From Clostridium thermarum (GTDB lineage: Bacteria; Bacillota; Clostridia; Clostridiales; Clostridiaceae), in contig NZ_CP040924.1 of the NCBI RefSeq assembly GCF_006351925.1, positions 3,043,001 to 3,107,000 of the forward strand: a DNA stretch of 64,000 bases, written 5' to 3'. Of this stretch, positions 45,777-52,780 are shown one piece after another. How positions within the stretch are numbered: the stretch's first letter is position 1; each line of letters begins with the position of its first letter. Both the position numbers and the translations under genes were made by a program. A model generated the notes under the pieces. That model had not been told where the DNA came from, searched no databases, and saw only the letters and a list, made by a program, of their open reading frames with translations.

Positions 45777-45974
45777 TTAATAGTAAGCTGATAAGAAAAA
45801 TGCTAAAAATATTATCGGATATAGCTTACTAGCAATATACCATAAAGATATATTGTGATGTGCTGCAATGGACTTAGCGCTTTGGACGGTTGCATAAGTC
45901 TTTCCCTGTAGCACTTCTATTTTTTTTGATAAAGTTATTTTCTTTCTTGGGAATTTTATTACTTTTGCTTGCAT
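45777..45974 (-). CDS. Small basic protein with C-terminal membrane helix
   Basis: 65 residues. The first 45 are basic (VIKFPRKKITLSKKIEV) and the last 18 or so hydrophobic (YPIIFLAFFLSAYY). No family recognised. AAAGGATGAT lies before the ATG. It is the last gene of the prophage before the attachment site, preceding a strong terminator. A membrane-tethered DNA-binding or immunity role is possible but not shown. Confidence 0.6.
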   Translation of the reverse strand: MQAKVIKFPRKKITLSKKIEVLQGKTYATVQSAKSIAAHHNISLWYIASKLYPIIFLAFFLSAYY

Positions 45975-45994
45975 TGTTTATCATCCTTTCCATG

Positions 45995-46369
45995 TCAGTG
46001 AATAAATTTATTCATCATGGTTATAATAGTGGTATAATGTTCATTACTCAGGAATGGACTTTTGAGTAATGAATAAATTTCGTGAGCATCATTCTTATAT
46101 TTGGCATTATAGTACTCACGGTAATCTTTTAAAAACTCCCTCAAGGAGTATTTGATGTAAAGGATCTGTTCTCTATTAAGCTGGCCGGCTTTAATAGAAT
46201 CATGAAACAGGTCCTTTGCTTCGTGGTACATAGAGTTATAAATTTCATCTTGAGTAAGACACAGTGTAGCAGCGATACTCTCCTTTCCACCTTTAATAAT
46301 GTCCTCAGCATAATGATTTTCCTTTGGAATATACTTATGCATTAGTGTTTTGATTAAATAAGTTAGCAT
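45995..46369 (-). CDS. Phage-plasmid protein of unknown function
   Basis: 124 residues from the ATG at 46,369, which has GGAGGGAAAAG upstream; a longer in-frame start at 46,447 lacks a site. Sequence is helical and charged (IAATLCLTQDEIYNSMYHEAKDL; NREQILYIKYSLREFLKDYREYY), with no membrane segment. I do not recognise the family. It follows the candidate origin and precedes the last gene of the element, so a replication or copy-control role is conceivable only from position. Confidence 0.6.
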   Translation of the reverse strand: MLTYLIKTLMHKYIPKENHYAEDIIKGGKESIAATLCLTQDEIYNSMYHEAKDLFHDSIKAGQLNREQILYIKYSLREFLKDYREYYNAKYKNDAHEIYSLLKSPFLSNEHYTTIITMMNKFIH

Positions 46370-46499
46370 ACTTTTCCCTCCTTTCGTTTTGCAAAGCTCG
46401 CGCCTACGGCTTGAGCAAAATCTTAAAAGTATTGCATATCTTTTCATCCTAAAGGTGATTCTTTGCTTTGGTTTTGTATATATAAAAAGATATGTACTG

Positions 46500-46585
46500 C
46501 ACCCACAGAGTTAATTTTATTGTGGAAAAGGCTGTGTATAAGGTTATGTTTTACTCTGTGGGATGTTAAACTTAATACACAAAAT
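46500..46585. promoter_or_regulatory. Candidate replication origin: DnaA boxes inside an inverted repeat
   Basis: CCCACAGAGT (46,502-46,511) and its complement (46,553-46,562) bracket a 41-bp loop. Inside lie TTTTCCACA (46,529-46,521) and a perfect DnaA box TTATACACA (46,541-46,533), both on the minus strand. TAATACACA (46,573-46,581), one base off the box, lies just outside. The region is a 300-bp gene-free gap beside the replication-relaxation gene. The origin function is inference. Confidence 0.5.
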
Positions 46586-46670
46586 TAATACTTAGAAATG
46601 GCTGTTTTCCATAATTACCTTGCCTCGATAAGTAATGTAGAGCGGTGCGGAATTAGTAATAAATAATTAA

Positions 46671-47258
46671 CTATGCAATAAGTCCAAGAACACGGTTGAA
46701 AGATTGGGACAGGTCAAATGGAACATACGTAACCTCGAAGTTATTGCTTTCGTATTTTGTTAAACCGGTGCCCATTACAACGATTTGCGGAAATGTTCCA
46801 CAGCATTCTTTTCGCAAATCTCCGTCACGATAAAGCTTTTCATATAGCTGAAATTTACTCATTCCAGTAAAGTGTGTTAAATCCACTTCCAATAGAATAA
46901 AATATAAATATCCATCAAACTCAAACTTAAAAAATCCGTCTGGCCGTAGCATGCCCTTGAGGTATCTCGGCTCTTTTTTTATTTCTATATTCTTACAGCC
47001 ACTTTCAAAGAGCTTACTATAAAAATCTAATATATAGATATCATGGGCAGAAATTTTATCCTGTACATAGTACACTTTCTCCTTTGTAACACTATTTTGA
47101 TAGCTTTTTAAAAGTCCACGAAGTTCTAGATCTCTTAGCTTCCTTTGAGCATAGTTATATCCGTTTTCAGTATTGTAGAATATCCGTTGGCACTGCTTAA
47201 TGGTAATAACTTTATGTTTTTCTATGTGTATAAGAATGTCTTTATCTATCTGCACCAT
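46671..47258 (-). CDS. Replication-relaxation family protein
   Basis: 195 residues. An N-terminal winged helix (ILIHIEKHKVITIKQCQRIF, then YAQRKLRDLELRGLLKSY) and a C-terminal alpha/beta region with PDGFFKFEFDGYLYFILLEVDLTH, the arrangement of the Replic_Relax family of plasmids and conjugative elements. Thought to act with a nuclease or relaxase fold in replication or transfer. Its ATG at 47,258 lies inside the end of the upstream ATPase gene (17-nt overlap), so the two are coupled. AGGTG lies before the ATG. Confidence 0.7.
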   Translation of the reverse strand: MVQIDKDILIHIEKHKVITIKQCQRIFYNTENGYNYAQRKLRDLELRGLLKSYQNSVTKEKVYYVQDKISAHDIYILDFYSKLFESGCKNIEIKKEPRYLKGMLRPDGFFKFEFDGYLYFILLEVDLTHFTGMSKFQLYEKLYRDGDLRKECCGTFPQIVVMGTGLTKYESNNFEVTYVPFDLSQSFNRVLGLIA

Positions 47259-48583
47259 TGTTTACACCTACCTTTACAGCTCCCGGCCTCCTAGTACCAA
47301 CCGGAAGAATATTATTTTGTTGGAGTGAAGCAACCTTGTTTTCTTCTAAGTTTTGATACTCCTGAAGTGGCATACAGACATAATTTTCTCTTAATTTAGC
47401 TGTTTCTTCTATTGAGAGAATGCGAGACTTTTTTCCAACCTGTGGTTTCTCTTTTACTTCTACCTCAGGAACCTTTATTTCAGGAACGTATTTATTAAGA
47501 ATCATGAAATCTTCATCAATCGTAGGAGCTTTAAAAGTAACATAACCATCATTACAACTGCAGATAAATTCTTGACTTTCAAGATATGCAGCATCATTAA
47601 TGTCTATGGCATTTCTGCTATCTAATTCGCTTCTTTGTTTTGCAGTAATTACAGTAAGTTGGCTTTTTAATTCTCCATTACCTCCAAGATTGGCAGCAGT
47701 GGTCCTTTGTATTAAACCTATGAAGTGGACACCAGCAGAACGACCAGCTTTTACAATATCGTTGAAATAATGAAAGAACGGATTTGCTTCATCTTTGCTG
47801 CCTGGTTCCATAAAAAAGCTTATTTCCTCGGCTCCAATAATAATTCGTTTCATTTTTTTGTTAGGGAAATTTTTATTCCATTGGTTAATATTTTTAATTC
47901 CACATGCAGCAAACTGCTTTGACCTTTTGTGTATAATATCAGTGAGTTTTTTTAGAATTACAAGAATTTCAGAAGGATTATCTGATGTGAATTTTACAGA
48001 TGGGCAATTCTTGAAAATATCAATTTCACCCTTCATTTTTTGCAGTAAGTATATCTATCTCTTTTTTGTTATGGTAAATTAAATTTGTTAGTATTGTAGC
48101 GAATAGAAAACTCTTCCCGGTGCCAGTCTTACCAGCTATTAAAACATGAGGGTCTTTATTTAGGTCAATAATGTATTGAGAACAGTCCAACTTATAGCCT
48201 AAAAACAATTCATTTGATTTTGTCTTTACAGGTGCATATTCAAACTGTAAAAGTTTATTTATAATTTTTACTGAAATATAGTCCTTAAATCTTTCCTTTT
48301 CAAACTCTATTAGGCAGTTTAGGTTATCTTGCAATATATCTTTAGCCTTTATTAAAGCACTTGTAGAGCATCCACGTGGAATAGTAACGTTACACCAATA
48401 CCCATACTTTCTCTTAAAAATACCGGTTATTTTGAAAGTTTCATCATTCTTATTTTTAATACCATCTGCCTTGCAGGCCTGTAATGTCTCTTCCCATTTC
48501 TTTTTAATCTTTCGAGTTTCACTATCTTTCAAGTAGTTATATCCGTATACAAGAGCTGCAGCAGTAGCAAACTCTATGATCAT
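47242..48583 (-). pseudogene. FtsK/TraB-like DNA-pumping ATPase, one-base frameshift
   Basis: The first part (48,583-48,026) has an N-terminal hydrophobic segment, a positively charged region and Walker A in HVLIAGKTGTGKSF, then runs to DILTAKNEG and a stop. The second part (from 48,036) continues KMKGEIDIFKNC in the +1 frame, with a Walker B-like RIIIGAEEIS and the FtsK-type segment RSAGVHFIGLIQRTTAANLGG. Removing one A from the A6 run at about 48,038-48,043 would make a single protein of about 445 residues. Resembles the TcpA/TraB group that couples DNA to secretion or segregation. The lesion may be real, a phase switch or a base-call error. Confidence 0.75.
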
Positions 48584-48750
48584 TTCTTAGCAACTCCTTT
48601 CTTTTCAGAACCTTTAGAAAAAGCATATGCATAAAATCCTAGACCTATCAGGATAACTGCTCCTTCAAAAGGTCCCAGATAAAATATAGCCCCTACTTTA
48701 ACGCACATGCCTTTTATAAAACTGAATACCGCTTTATCTAACCAAAACAT
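48580..48750 (-). CDS. Small membrane protein between parR and the FtsK-like gene
   Basis: 56 residues starting MFWLDKAVFSF with two hydrophobic stretches (FIKGMCVKVGAIFYLGPF and GAVILIGLGFYAYAF) and a basic tail. The ATG at 48,750 follows AGGAGG, a site that overlaps the parR stop; its own TGA overlaps the next ATG (ATGA). It is thus coupled between partition and ATPase genes. May dock the ATPase to the membrane; no family recognised. Confidence 0.65.
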   Translation of the reverse strand: MFWLDKAVFSFIKGMCVKVGAIFYLGPFEGAVILIGLGFYAYAFSKGSEKKGVAKK

Positions 48751-48760
48751 AACTTGCCTC

Positions 48761-48928
48761 CTAAAAATCAAACTCAATTCCTTTTTTACTACTATTAATT
48801 TTCTTTTTATTTTTCATATCTTCTTTTATTAGTTGCTTAATATAAATACTGGATGATAACTGCTTGTTAGCATATTCAAATAATTCTCTTTCCTCTTTTG
48901 TTTCTTTGAAACTTACAGATATTTTCAT
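48761..48928 (-). CDS. parR: ParR-like ribbon-helix-helix partition adaptor
   Basis: 55 residues: MKISVSFKETKEERELFEYA forms a beta strand plus helix, then SSSIYIKQLIKEDMK completes a ribbon-helix-helix fold, followed by a basic tail ending KGIEFDF. In type II partition systems ParR binds the centromere and its C-terminal end caps the ParM filament. It starts within the stop of the ParM gene (ATGA overlap), the standard parMR order. Its paralogue is encoded at 49,872-50,027 (shared YIKQLI.EDM). Confidence 0.78.
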   Translation of the reverse strand: MKISVSFKETKEERELFEYANKQLSSSIYIKQLIKEDMKNKKKINSSKKGIEFDF

Positions 48929-49782
48929 TGCCATAACTGCTCACCATACCTTTCAAACTCTATCGCATTTCTAAATAGACTATTTTCAACAAGCTCTGCC
49001 TGGGGTATCCTGTTTTTTATTGCTTTAAAAAGTAACTGTCCACCGCCCCCAAGCACATGTACATCTTCGGTTTTTAAGCTATATTCGACCCTTAAGTCAT
49101 TAACTAAGCTATCTACAAAGCTTCTAAACACATCTAGTACAAAACCTATATCCTGCAAAACTCCATTAATCTTCAATCCTTTTTTAAATATTTTCTCCAT
49201 GTCTGATGCAGATAGGTCAAGTGCAAATTTACTGTTTATTAACTTTGCAGCTTCAGAGTATAAATTTAAAGTGCCTTTAGCATAGGATAAAGGATTTAAT
49301 ATCCTCATTCTTCCGTTCTCATACCGTTTTAAACAGCAATCAGTGGTCCTTCCCCCAATGTCTATACTAATCCCCTCGATATCTACTGCAGCTCCTTCCG
49401 GGATTATTTCTACATCTGAAATAATAATTCTCCTGTTTCTACCATTCATCTCTATATCTTTAATGCGGTTACTCAGAATCCGTTCCTTTAGTTCGTCCTT
49501 AAATTCTTTGTACTGGTTCATTGGCAAACCACATACCACTTGATTTTCTACATCATGAGTGCTCATAGCAATAGCATGGAATAATAAAGGGATAAAATTC
49601 TCTTGTCTTGCTTTATTTAGTTCTGTTTCATAATCCCCGGTACCAATATAGTACTTAACTCCGTCCATAACAAATTCAATTCCACTTCCCATGATGCTGG
49701 CCATTTTTGACACTTTTGAATCAATAGTATACAAGGTTGATGTCTTTAATTTAATATTTCCCTTGTCTACACCTAAAATCAT
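48925..49782 (-). CDS. parM: ParM-like plasmid-segregation actin
   Basis: 285 residues, actin/Hsp70 fold. Phosphate-1 loop ILGVDKGNIKLKTS (2-15), phosphate-2 loop IDIGGRTTDCCLK (about 147-159), adenosine motif VLGGGGQLLF (about 248-257). Polymerises with ATP to push sister plasmids apart, here for the prophage in its plasmid state. Somewhat shorter than R1 ParM (320). Start ATG with AGGAGG-type site. Upstream lies a palindromic repeat that may be the centromere and operator. Confidence 0.88.
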   Translation of the reverse strand: MILGVDKGNIKLKTSTLYTIDSKVSKMASIMGSGIEFVMDGVKYYIGTGDYETELNKARQENFIPLLFHAIAMSTHDVENQVVCGLPMNQYKEFKDELKERILSNRIKDIEMNGRNRRIIISDVEIIPEGAAVDIEGISIDIGGRTTDCCLKRYENGRMRILNPLSYAKGTLNLYSEAAKLINSKFALDLSASDMEKIFKKGLKINGVLQDIGFVLDVFRSFVDSLVNDLRVEYSLKTEDVHVLGGGGQLLFKAIKNRIPQAELVENSLFRNAIEFERYGEQLWQ

Positions 49783-49821
49783 GATTACTTTTCCTCCTCT
49801 TTGACTCTCTTGATATATTTA

Positions 49822-49849
49822 TATGCACGTTTGCGCAAATATGTGCATA
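49822..49849. promoter_or_regulatory. Candidate centromere/operator upstream of parM
   Basis: TATGCAC, TTTGCGCAAA and TGTGCATA are nested inverted repeats. On the minus strand TTGCGC, 17 bp and TATATC could be a promoter overlapped by these repeats, so a ParR protein bound here would both repress and mark the DNA. Confidence 0.5.
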
Positions 49850-49866
49850 CTTTTAAATAAAAAAAT

Positions 49867-49893
49867 AAAGCCTACTTTTTTTCAGTAGACTTT
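49867..49893 (-). terminator. Terminator overlapping the end of the second ParR-like gene
   Basis: AAAGTCTACT and AGTAGGCTTT (one mismatch) followed by ATTTTTTTATT on the minus strand. The stop codon TAG of the small gene is part of the stem. Confidence 0.8.
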
Positions 49894-50027
49894 CTTTGCA
49901 TGTCTTCGAGTATTAATTGTTTTATATAAGTACTCGGCCCAATTAACTCACTTTGTTTCAACAACCATTCATAGAGCTTATTCTCTAGTTCATTATCTTT
50001 AAAACTTAAATTTATTTTCTTACCCAT
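49872..50027 (-). CDS. Second ParR-like ribbon-helix-helix protein
   Basis: 51 residues: MGKKINLSFKDNELENKLYE then STYIKQLILEDMQRKS. It aligns with the parR product over the whole fold (INLSFK.. against ISVSFK.., YIKQLI.EDM identical) but has a shorter tail. GAGGTGG precedes the ATG at 50,027. It is a separate transcription unit ending at a terminator just before the parM promoter. It may repress or compete with ParR at the centromere. Not long enough for most gene callers. Confidence 0.72.
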   Translation of the reverse strand: MGKKINLSFKDNELENKLYEWLLKQSELIGPSTYIKQLILEDMQRKSTEKK

Positions 50028-50107
50028 GTAACCACCTCAATATATCTTATTCTTCAAAGTGTATAAATTCCCTTCTTTTGGCAAAAATTTAACTGAGGTG
50101 ATATTTT

Positions 50108-50197
50108 GTGAAAAAGAAAAGTAATGTTAATATAGGCTTAACCGTAAAATTAGCTGCAGTAACTACAGTGATTGCAATTGTAATTAAATTAATATAA
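50108..50197 (+). CDS. Possible 29-residue membrane peptide
   Basis: GTG start with GAGGTGATATTTT upstream, encoding MKKKSNVNIGLTVKLAAVTT and then a hydrophobic IAIVIKLI end. It has a basic start and one membrane helix, on the plus strand opposite to the surrounding genes. Could be a toxin-like or leader peptide of an addiction module; the call rests only on the ribosome site and composition. Confidence 0.4.
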   Translation: MKKKSNVNIGLTVKLAAVTTVIAIVIKLI

Positions 50198-50210
50198 ATC
50201 TCCAATAAAT

Positions 50211-50636
50211 TTAATATCCTGTTACTTCGACTATTTCATACCTATATGCTTTATCGTCAAGAACAAGAGCCTTAAAACTCCATACCGCATTATTAGCAAG
50301 ATTCTTGACATTATCGAATGTACTGTCAATTTGATTACCGTTTCTGTCATAAAGATTTATGTCTACTCGTGCATAGCTTAGGTCCTTTCCGGATGTATTC
50401 TTTATTCTACCAACTACGTACCTTATACTTCCATCCTTTTTAAAGTTAGCCCCTAGTAATTCAAAGTTAGATTTGCTATTTTGACCTGATACTGTAGTGT
50501 TCCCATTAAATGAACCACTAGTATTTTTGTTATCACTTAAAGCGACATATACTAATAATAAAATAATAACTGATAAAATCCCAAAGTACCAAGCAAGCAC
50601 TTTACCGTTAGCTTTTACCTTCTGCCTTTTCTCCAA
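50211..50636 (-). CDS. Membrane-anchored FxLYD-domain protein
   Basis: 141 residues. Basic start, one membrane helix (about 15-33), a Ser/Asn/Gly-rich linker, then a beta domain of the FxLYD kind (VVGRIKNTSGKDLSYARVDINLYDRNG near 75-101). Such domains are found outside the membrane in Firmicutes; their task is unknown. TTG start 8 nt after GGGGG. Lies between the lysis module and the partition genes and may be a lysogenic-conversion gene that alters the surface. Confidence 0.75.
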   Translation of the reverse strand: MEKRQKVKANGKVLAWYFGILSVIILLLVYVALSDNKNTSGSFNGNTTVSGQNSKSNFELLGANFKKDGSIRYVVGRIKNTSGKDLSYARVDINLYDRNGNQIDSTFDNVKNLANNAVWSFKALVLDDKAYRYEIVEVTGY

Positions 50637-50715
50637 TTCAATTACCCCCTAAAAATAATTATATATACATAAAGTTCCACAAAATATACCATTTTCCTTC
50701 TATAATATCAAAAAA

Positions 50716-50745
50716 TAAAAAAAGCCCCGGGAATTCCCCGGGGTT
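50716..50745 (-). terminator. Terminator after the endolysin gene
   Basis: CCCCGGG and its complement around AATTC, GC-rich, followed by CTTTTTTTATTTTTTG. It marks the end of the late (structural and lysis) transcript. Confidence 0.93.
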
Positions 50746-51448
50746 ATACTAATTTGGCAGCATCTCTAAAGCTATCATATCTTGTTGTTCCTGGCTTGCC
50801 GCCTATTTCAATTACCTGGTCCGCCTTTAAACCACTAGCGTCAAAGTCAGACTTTTTCATAAGTGGGCACTGATTTTTCTGTGAAACTAGTACTGCAGCA
50901 AATAGATCTGCATCACCGAAATAAGTAACTATTTTTTTCAATTCCTTTTCCTCCAATCTTTTTCTAACATCTTCCCGGAATGTATTCATGTTCTTCCCAT
51001 GCTTAGGGAACCAGTGCATTACATCACCATGGTTTGTAGCTATACCCCTCTTAAATCCCTCGCTATGGTCCAAAATATCCTTTTCTGTGAGTTTAAACAT
51101 CTTGCACAGGTATACGCACAGATCCACAGCATTGTTATAAGCCTTATTAAAATATTCCTTGTCATTCAAGTCTTTAGGCTCACATATCTCGAAACTAACA
51201 TGAGTATTGTTGGCCGCTCCCCCTGCGTGCCATCCTCTATGATCCCAGGGAAGATACTGCATAACTACCTTATCGTCAAGGAAAGCATGAACACAGGCGC
51301 TAGTCCCTGGTTTGTTCCACCTACTAAACCAATCGGCCGCCATTATTCCAGGTGTAGCAGTAGAATGAACCATAATACCTTTGACAGTTATCTTCTTGCC
51401 AGCCTTATAGCAGTCGTTATTTGTCATGTGCTTAGTTGTTATGTTCAA
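50744..51448 (-). CDS. Phage endolysin, N-acetylmuramoyl-L-alanine amidase
   Basis: 234 residues. Amidase_2 domain (about 20-150) with the zinc-ligand His in IMVHSTATPG, HAFLDDKVV, and the distal ligand region TNHGDVMHWFPKHGKN; cuts the bond between muramic acid and the stem peptide at lysis. The C-terminal 60 residues (YFGDADLFAAVLVSQKNQCPLM) look like a wall-binding repeat related to cell-wall-binding repeat 2. TTG start after GGAGGAG. It follows the holin by 2 bp. Confidence 0.92.
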   Translation of the reverse strand: MNITTKHMTNNDCYKAGKKITVKGIMVHSTATPGIMAADWFSRWNKPGTSACVHAFLDDKVVMQYLPWDHRGWHAGGAANNTHVSFEICEPKDLNDKEYFNKAYNNAVDLCVYLCKMFKLTEKDILDHSEGFKRGIATNHGDVMHWFPKHGKNMNTFREDVRKRLEEKELKKIVTYFGDADLFAAVLVSQKNQCPLMKKSDFDASGLKADQVIEIGGKPGTTRYDSFRDAAKLV

Positions 51449-51450
51449 GT

Positions 51451-51861
51451 TTACTCCTCCTTTTTTACCACTTTCTTACCGTCTTTTAATTGGATAAGAG
51501 CGTCTTTTAACTTTTCCGGTACTGGAACCCCAAGCACAGCAGCGTTTTCTATAATGCTTATGCCTTCCATTGCTACATAGAAATAACATACTACGGTCCT
51601 AAATATCCAACCTTGATTCATTAGTCTATCAAGCAATACAGCTAAAATCAGTATTAATAAAATACTGAACTTTTTCTTTAATCCTGCAAATCCTATAGAG
51701 CTGCTAACGTTCTTGTTTTTGTAACCGCATAAGATACCCATTATGTAATCAGTTCCCATGCATGTTATTAATATCTTTATCGGTAAATCCCATGTTCCAA
51801 ACAACCATGATAGCATTCCTCCAATAGTTCCGGTAAATAATCCTAAAATTTTATCTTTCAT
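51451..51861 (-). CDS. Phage holin (phage_holin_4/TcdE-like)
   Basis: 136 residues with three to four hydrophobic helices (ILGLFTGTIGGMLSWLFG; ILITCMGTDYIMGILCGY; FSILLILILAVLLD; and TVVCYFYVAMEGISIIENA), and a basic Lys/Glu-rich tail. The DYIMGILCGY and ENAAxLGxPxPxxL motifs are typical of the TcdE/LydA-like toxin-secretion holins. Makes membrane lesions that release the endolysin. The ATG at 51,861 follows AAGGTG; an upstream in-frame extension overlaps a hairpin. Confidence 0.9.
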   Translation of the reverse strand: MKDKILGLFTGTIGGMLSWLFGTWDLPIKILITCMGTDYIMGILCGYKNKNVSSSIGFAGLKKKFSILLILILAVLLDRLMNQGWIFRTVVCYFYVAMEGISIIENAAVLGVPVPEKLKDALIQLKDGKKVVKKEE

Positions 51862-51888
51862 TTTTACACCTTCTTTCTTAATATAGAA

Positions 51889-51915
51889 AGAGCCTTGGAT
51901 CCATTCCAAAGCTCT
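51889..51915 (-). terminator. Hairpin before the holin gene
   Basis: AGAGCTTTGG and complement with one mismatch, followed by a short U-rich run, 27 bp before the holin ATG. A further perfect 8-bp stem lies at 51,938-51,957. They may partly stop transcription from the tail genes and time lysis. Confidence 0.55.
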
Positions 51916-52047
51916 ATAATTTTTGATTAAGTTGTTACGCAATAGTTTCCTATTGCGACATTGATAAATCCAACGATATTAATATTATTTTAATAGTTTT
52001 GTGGATAAATAACCTATAAGACTGCTAGTCAATAAAAACATTCCTTT

Positions 52048-52716
52048 TTAAACTTCCCAAGATATGTTTTCACGTATAACTCGTATTGGATTGCCTCCTA
52101 TTAGTGCATTGTTGAGATTAATTTTACTGTGTACACAACTATTTGACGCTACAACAGAATCAGTGCCTATTTCAGTACCTTTTAATATTGTACATCTACA
52201 CCCAATCCAAACATGATTGCCGATTTTTATTGGTTTACTGTGATTATTTATAGTTCCATCCGCATTCTTAATTTTGTGAAAATCAGTATCCATTATTAAG
52301 ACTTCCCATGACAACAGGCAATCATCTCCAAACTCAACTTTTTTAGAACATATTATCTCGGAATGACCTGTAACTACAAAATTATTACCTATAATTAATG
52401 CTCCACCATAATGAGTTATTTTTGTACCATATCCTAAAGATGCGTTGCCATTTATCACTATCTCGCCTTTGCAATCTCGCCATATACATTGAGAGTGAAT
52501 AATATCCTTTGTTCCAACACTACCAAACCCAATTTTAACCATACCAAATTTAATAGGTGCATTTATTGTAATTTTCCCTTTTGTTTCTGCCAACCATACT
52601 TTTGAAGATATTAAAAAAGGAAACTTTATTGCATCTTTAAATTTAAAATATTTAAAATTAAAATAAATAGTTTTTGGCAATCCAAATAGAAACCATAATA
52701 ACTTATAAAAAATCAT
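52048..52716 (-). CDS. Hexapeptide-repeat acyltransferase, prophage cargo
   Basis: 222 residues. Left-handed beta-helix built from hexapeptide turns (IVINGNASLGYG, IIGNNFVVTGHSEI, IKIGNHVWIGCRCTILKGTEIG), the fold of O-acetyl- and N-acyltransferases that modify sugars. The His in MDTDFHKI is a catalytic candidate. GGAGG lies before the ATG. Located between the fibre gene and lysis, a common place for genes that change the host surface. It may acetylate wall polymer to block further infection. Its AT-rich codon use differs from neighbours. Confidence 0.85.
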   Translation of the reverse strand: MIFYKLLWFLFGLPKTIYFNFKYFKFKDAIKFPFLISSKVWLAETKGKITINAPIKFGMVKIGFGSVGTKDIIHSQCIWRDCKGEIVINGNASLGYGTKITHYGGALIIGNNFVVTGHSEIICSKKVEFGDDCLLSWEVLIMDTDFHKIKNADGTINNHSKPIKIGNHVWIGCRCTILKGTEIGTDSVVASNSCVHSKINLNNALIGGNPIRVIRENISWEV

Positions 52717-52780
52717 ATAGAAACCTCCACTAACATTTTATATACTAATATACCACAATTTAGTGAAGATTTCCATTATG

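Noticed and set aside
48026..48050. Programmed -1 frameshift on A AAA AAT in the FtsK-like gene
   Set aside because: A -1 shift runs into TGA at once; the downstream frame is +1, so a one-base indel explains the split better.
50999..51580. 193-codon plus-strand frame opposite endolysin and holin
   Set aside because: The minus strand encodes intact lysis proteins; no ribosome site or family on the plus strand.
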